A DNA stretch of 19,647 nucleotides from Eubacterium sp. GTDB taxonomy: Bacteria > Bacillota_A > Clostridia > Lachnospirales > Lachnospiraceae. Every line of letters starts with the position of its first letter. The stretch's first letter is position 1. Made by a program: the position numbers and the translations under genes. Location of the stretch: positions 1 through 19,647 of the forward strand of contig JAILEL010000265.1 of the NCBI GenBank assembly GCA_024687845.1, given 5' to 3'. A model generated the notes under the pieces. The model searched no databases, was not told where the DNA came from, and saw nothing but the letters and a program-made list of their open reading frames with translations. Below, piece by piece: positions 16,674-19,647 of the stretch.

Positions 16674-17249
16674 CTAATCGCAATATTTATTTACATTATC
16701 AGTTATTATCTGTCTCAGAACTTTCTCATCTGTCAGATCTATTCCACATTTTTCTCTTATTTCCTCATATCTAAGAGCCATGAGTTCATGAGCACTGGCA
16801 AGTTCGTAAGCGATGAGAATACATTCCCCATCCGTTTTTCTACCCTGAAAATGCTCCTTAACCAGAGTATAGGTTCCGTCATCCATATCAAGCTTTCTGT
16901 TCAATACACAGAACTTAACAACCGCATGAGACATACTATAGTAATCCATCATAAGCTTAATCATCTGAAAATAGCCTTCAATAAGTTTTTCCTTAGGAGA
17001 CATATCACTTTTCAGTATGTCTAAAAGCTCTGGCTTGCACTTTATTACATCCCGCTGAAGGTCTTTGAATACCTCATAAATCAGAGCTTCCTTTGTTCCG
17101 AAACAGTAATTAATCATAGCAAGATTAACCCCCGCTTCTTTTGTTATCGCTCTAGCAGTCACTTCAGTCCAGTCATTACAATTGAGCAGCAGCTTCCGAG
17201 CCGCTTCCTTTAGGGCATTTCGTGTAGAGTCACTATTTTTCTTATCCAT
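16674..17249 (-). CDS. TetR/AcrR-family transcriptional regulator
   Basis: 191 residues from the ATG at 17249 (MDKKNSDSTRNAL), chosen because AGAGGA lies about seven bases upstream; a longer frame from 17297 would begin close to the operator. The N-terminal helix-turn-helix is clear: TEVTARAITKEAGVNLAMINYCFGTKEALIYEVF (28-61), with the TetR signature of turn helix and Tyr-Phe-x-x-Lys. The C-terminal ligand-binding domain is all helical and not diagnostic of a ligand. A perfect palindrome covers the start site of its own promoter, so autorepression is likely. The RND exporter follows in the same direction, suggesting one regulator-pump operon induced by the pump's substrate. Confidence 0.93.
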   Translation of the reverse strand: MDKKNSDSTRNALKEAARKLLLNCNDWTEVTARAITKEAGVNLAMINYCFGTKEALIYEVFKDLQRDVIKCKPELLDILKSDMSPKEKLIEGYFQMIKLMMDYYSMSHAVVKFCVLNRKLDMDDGTYTLVKEHFQGRKTDGECILIAYELASAHELMALRYEEIREKCGIDLTDEKVLRQIITDNVNKYCD

Positions 17250-17305
17250 ATCATTCCTCTTAAATATATTTCTATCAAAACTATTCAGCAGATGCATTGC
17301 ACATA

Positions 17306-17333
17306 CTAAACGCGTTTAATTAAACGCGTTTAG
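17306..17333. promoter_or_regulatory. Perfect 28-base palindromic operator, probably for the TetR regulator
   Basis: The site consists of two copies of the self-complementary TAAACGCGTTTA joined by AT and flanked by C and G, giving a perfect 28-base palindrome. It starts directly after the -10 box of the tetR promoter, covering the predicted start point. Two overlapping palindromes could seat two dimers. Binding by the adjacent TetR protein is inferred from position. Confidence 0.85.
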
Positions 17334-17362
17334 ATATTAAACCTTTAATTTACTATTGTCAA
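17334..17362 (-). promoter_or_regulatory. tetR-RND promoter
   Basis: Minus strand TTGACA (17362-17357), a 17-base spacer, TAATAT (17339-17334). The operator palindrome follows without a gap, so a bound repressor would block initiation. The leader to the tetR ATG is about 80 bases. Between 17363 and 17485 I see no gene or clear signal apart from one GTGAATAGTTAC motif. Confidence 0.85.
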
Positions 17363-17485
17363 GATATATTTGTTAGATTTGTATAACTGTTACATTCTTA
17401 CCCATAAATTTGTTTATATTTCATATAAGCTTTATGCGACGTGGAATCAGGAGTGTATTCTGAGTAAACAGTGAATAGTTACATC

Positions 17486-17530
17486 AAAAAAATACAGTAG
17501 AAACCTTTTTAGATTTCCACTGTATTCTTT
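17486..17530 (-). terminator. Intrinsic terminator of the phosphoglucomutase gene
   Basis: On the minus strand AATACAGTGGAAA pairs with TTTCTACTGTATT (13 bp, one G-T) around a 10-base loop and is followed by seven T residues. It lies about 40 bases after the stop at 17566 and insulates tetR from the upstream gene. Confidence 0.9.
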
Positions 17531-17565
17531 TAATTCATTTGATTATATATTTTGACTTTTGACAC

Positions 17566-19290
17566 TTATCTTTCGCTAAGCATATCCTTCTTAAGTGCTT
17601 CAAGCTTCTTCTCAGAATCAGCCATATCAGTTCCCTTTACTCCAAAATAGAACTTAATCTTTGGCTCTGTTCCTGAAGGACGTACACAGCACCAAGCATT
17701 ATCTTCAAGTTCATAATAAAGAACATTTGAAGAAGGAAGTCCGGTGCTTGTCTTTTCGCCAGTTACAAGATCAACTCTCTCATCTGCCTTATAGTCACGT
17801 GCTGCAAGAACTTTAAATCCACCAAGTTCTTTTGGAGGATTTGAACGGAAGTTATCCATCTTCTTCTGAATCTCAGCAGCTCCGTCAATTCCTTTAAGCT
17901 CAAGAGTAGCAAGGCCTTCCTTGTAGAAGCCATATTTCTCATAGAGATCCTGCATAGCATCGCAAAGTGTCTTACCCTGTTTCTTATAGAATGCAGCAAC
18001 CTCACAAAGCATCATAACAGCTACGATCGAATCCTTATCTCTTGCGTAGGTTCCTGCAAGACATCCGTAGGATTCTTCAAGACCAAATACATAATTGTTG
18101 CAGCCTGTCTGCTCAAATATCTTAATCTGCTCACCGATATATTTAAAACCAGTAAGAACTTCTATACAGCGTGCATTGTAATTTGCTGAAATTGCCTTCG
18201 CAAGATCTGTAGTAACAATTGTAGTGACAAGCGCTGGATTCTCAGGCATTGTCCCTGTAGCCTGCTTCTCACTGAAAATGTATTCTGCAATAAGCATTCC
18301 AGACATATTTCCAGTAAAGCTCATATATTCACCAGTCTTTGTATCCTTAGCATATACACCAAGTCTGTCGGCATCTGGATCTGTTGCAAGAACGATATCT
18401 GCATCTACTTCCTTAGCAAGCTTAAGCGCAAGTTCCCAAGCCTTTGGAGCCTCCGGATTAGGATAAGAAACTGTTGGGAAAGATCCATCAGGAATCTTCT
18501 GCTGTGGCTCAACATAAACCTGAGTAAATCCAAGATCCTTAAGAACACGACGAACTGGTACATTTCCTGTACCATGAAGTGGTGTATAAACTATCTTAAT
18601 ATCCTTTGCCATCTCAGGAATGATCTCAGGATGGATACTCTGAGCCTTAACCTGAGCAATGTATTTATCATCAAAATCAGTACCTATAATGTTGAATAGA
18701 CCAACTGATCTTGCATCATCTTCATCCATAGTCTTAACCTGTGAGAAATCAACCACCTTGGCAACCTCTGCCATTATTCCTGTATCATGAGGTGGTGTAA
18801 CCTGAGCACCATCCTCCCAGTAAACCTTGTATCCATTGTACTCGCGAGGATTGTGGCTGGCAGTAACAACTATTCCTGCTATACAGCCAAATTCTCTAAC
18901 TGCAAATGAAAGCTCTGGGGTTGGACGAAGTGATTCGAAAAGGTATGTCTTAATTCCATTAGCGTTAAGACACTTAGCAGCCTCACGTGCGAATTCAGGA
19001 GACATTATACGTGAATCATGTGCGATTGCAACTCCCTTATCCTGTCCATTATGCATCAGAATATAATTAGCAAGACCCTGTGTAGCCTGACGAACTGTAT
19101 AAATATTCATTCTGTTCGTACCTGCACCTCTGACTCCTCTGAGACCACCAGTTCCGAACTCAAGACTGCGATAAAATCTATCTTCTATCTCTTTCTCGTC
19201 GTCCTTAATAGCTGCCAGTTCTGCCCTTGTTTCCTCGTCAAAATATGGATCTGTACTCCATTTCTGATAAGCCTCCATAAAATCACTCAT
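17566..19290 (-). CDS. pgcA: Alpha-phosphoglucomutase / phospho-sugar mutase
   Basis: Interconverts glucose-6-phosphate and glucose-1-phosphate, supplying UDP-glucose, glycogen and cell-wall sugars. 574 residues from the ATG at 19290, which has AAGGAGG with nine bases of spacing; a GTG six bases earlier is too close to that site. Motifs: N-terminal FGTGGLRGVRGAGTNRMN (45-62), TASHNP (143-148) with phosphoserine Ser145, Mg-binding DPDADR (304-309), sugar-binding GLEESYG (403-409), and CVRPSGTEPKIKFYF near the C-terminus. Length and GLEESYG fit the PgcA-type enzymes of Firmicutes rather than GlmM; some phosphomannomutase or phosphopentomutase activity cannot be excluded. The stop codon lies inside a 21-base motif that also occurs at the nagB promoter. 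Single-gene unit with its own terminator. Confidence 0.93.
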   Translation of the reverse strand: MSDFMEAYQKWSTDPYFDEETRAELAAIKDDEKEIEDRFYRSLEFGTGGLRGVRGAGTNRMNIYTVRQATQGLANYILMHNGQDKGVAIAHDSRIMSPEFAREAAKCLNANGIKTYLFESLRPTPELSFAVREFGCIAGIVVTASHNPREYNGYKVYWEDGAQVTPPHDTGIMAEVAKVVDFSQVKTMDEDDARSVGLFNIIGTDFDDKYIAQVKAQSIHPEIIPEMAKDIKIVYTPLHGTGNVPVRRVLKDLGFTQVYVEPQQKIPDGSFPTVSYPNPEAPKAWELALKLAKEVDADIVLATDPDADRLGVYAKDTKTGEYMSFTGNMSGMLIAEYIFSEKQATGTMPENPALVTTIVTTDLAKAISANYNARCIEVLTGFKYIGEQIKIFEQTGCNNYVFGLEESYGCLAGTYARDKDSIVAVMMLCEVAAFYKKQGKTLCDAMQDLYEKYGFYKEGLATLELKGIDGAAEIQKKMDNFRSNPPKELGGFKVLAARDYKADERVDLVTGEKTSTGLPSSNVLYYELEDNAWCCVRPSGTEPKIKFYFGVKGTDMADSEKKLEALKKDMLSER

Positions 19291-19342
19291 TTTCACAATC
19301 CTCCTTCAAATTATTACTCATATAAAATATGTATCCCCGTCA

Positions 19343-19377
19343 AACTCTATTTGTCTGACACATATAGAGTTATTATA
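19343..19377 (-). promoter_or_regulatory. Possible pgcA promoter -10 box with abutting inverted repeat
   Basis: Minus strand TATAAT (19377-19372) with no convincing -35 at 17 bases. Immediately downstream lies an imperfect inverted repeat, AACTCTAT (19343-19350) with ATAGAGTT (19364-19371), enclosing TGTCTGACA. It could be an operator at the start point or a leader hairpin. Confidence 0.45.
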
Positions 19378-19472
19378 TCACTATTTAACCTAATATGGCT
19401 ATAAAAAATCAATAGAATTATATTCGATATTAATTTCATTTTTGAGTACAATGTAAGAAAGAGATATGGTAC

Positions 19473-19511
19473 AATGGGTAACGATTTGCTTTGGGTAAAT
19501 CGTTACCCATT
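19473..19511 (+). promoter_or_regulatory. 15-bp inverted repeat upstream of murG
   Basis: AATGGGTAACGATTT (19473-19487) and AAATCGTTACCCATT (19497-19511) are perfect complements around a 9-base loop. It sits about 70 bases before the murG start and overlaps TGGTACAAT (19467-19475), a plausible extended -10. It may be a repressor operator or a strong leader hairpin; there is no T-tract for termination. Confidence 0.6.
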
Positions 19512-19581
19512 ACTATTATTCATTTGCAATATACTGATTACCTGAATAGTTACACAATATATATGACCACGGAGGCTACTT

Positions 19582-19647
19582 ATGAAAAGAATTGTTCTTA
19601 CTGGCGGTGGAACTGCCGGACATGTCACTCCAAACATTGCCATAGTT
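19582..19647 (+). CDS. murG: MurG N-terminus, continues beyond the window
   Basis: Only 22 codons are present. They read MKRIVLTGGGTAGHVTPNIA, the N-terminal signature of the UDP-GlcNAc:lipid I transferase that makes lipid II at the inner face of the membrane. GGGTAGH is the glycine-rich loop next to the lipid acceptor site. GGAGG at 19571-19575 supports the ATG. It reads away from pgcA. Its sugar donor is UDP-GlcNAc, the product towards which the nagB-glmM operon leads. Confidence 0.9.
   Translation, partial: MKRIVLTGGGTAGHVTPNIAIV

Overview
The window is AT-rich, almost entirely coding, and carries the gene set of a Clostridia bacterium, most likely a Lachnospiraceae gut commensal; the genus cannot be fixed from the sequence. 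This rests on strong AGGAGG ribosome binding sites, consensus TTGACA/TATAAT promoters with 17-base spacers, the dnaX-ebfC-recR order of Firmicutes, and a Gram-positive-type RND pump. Nearly all genes lie on the minus strand. There are no rRNA or tRNA genes, CRISPR arrays, insertion sequences or phage genes.

Layout. Positions 1-1302 hold a nearly complete diaminopimelate decarboxylase (minus, cut by the window edge) with its own promoter. Positions 1540-4820 hold one hexosamine operon read on the minus strand: a strong promoter, a glmS-type self-cleaving ribozyme in the leader, nagB, a GlmU-C-terminal-like acetyltransferase, glmM and a hairpin terminator. Positions 4872-11414 hold a five-gene run, dnaX-ebfC-recR-pfkA and a large anchored surface protein of unknown function. 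Positions 11415-11784 are non-coding and hold a highly structured element bounded by 14-base inverted repeats. An isoprenylcysteine-methyltransferase-like membrane protein follows on the plus strand, then a bidirectional terminator, an RND exporter with a long coiled-coil insert, and a TetR regulator whose promoter abuts a perfect 28-base palindrome. A phosphoglucomutase (minus) and the first 22 codons of murG (plus) close the window.

Main result. The leader of the nagB operon carries the core of the glmS ribozyme, the GlcN6P-activated self-cleaving RNA normally found before glmS (glutamine-fructose-6-phosphate aminotransferase). Here the first gene is the deaminase nagB, followed by an acetyltransferase-like protein that keeps the GlmU catalytic histidine, and by glmM. 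Feedback repression by GlcN6P makes sense if NagB runs in the synthetic direction (Fru6P + NH3 to GlcN6P). The operon would then be an ammonia-dependent, ribozyme-controlled route towards GlcNAc-1-P. The ribozyme and the gene order are read from the sequence; the reversed use of NagB is inference. The links to phosphoglucomutase, murG and diaminopimelate decarboxylase, all feeding cell-wall synthesis, may be coincidental.

Other points of interest are the 193-base structured intergenic element, a short CTGTGAATAGTAAC-like motif recurring only between genes, a degenerate C39-peptidase-like domain at the end of the 905-residue protein, and unusual active-site residues in the phosphofructokinase.
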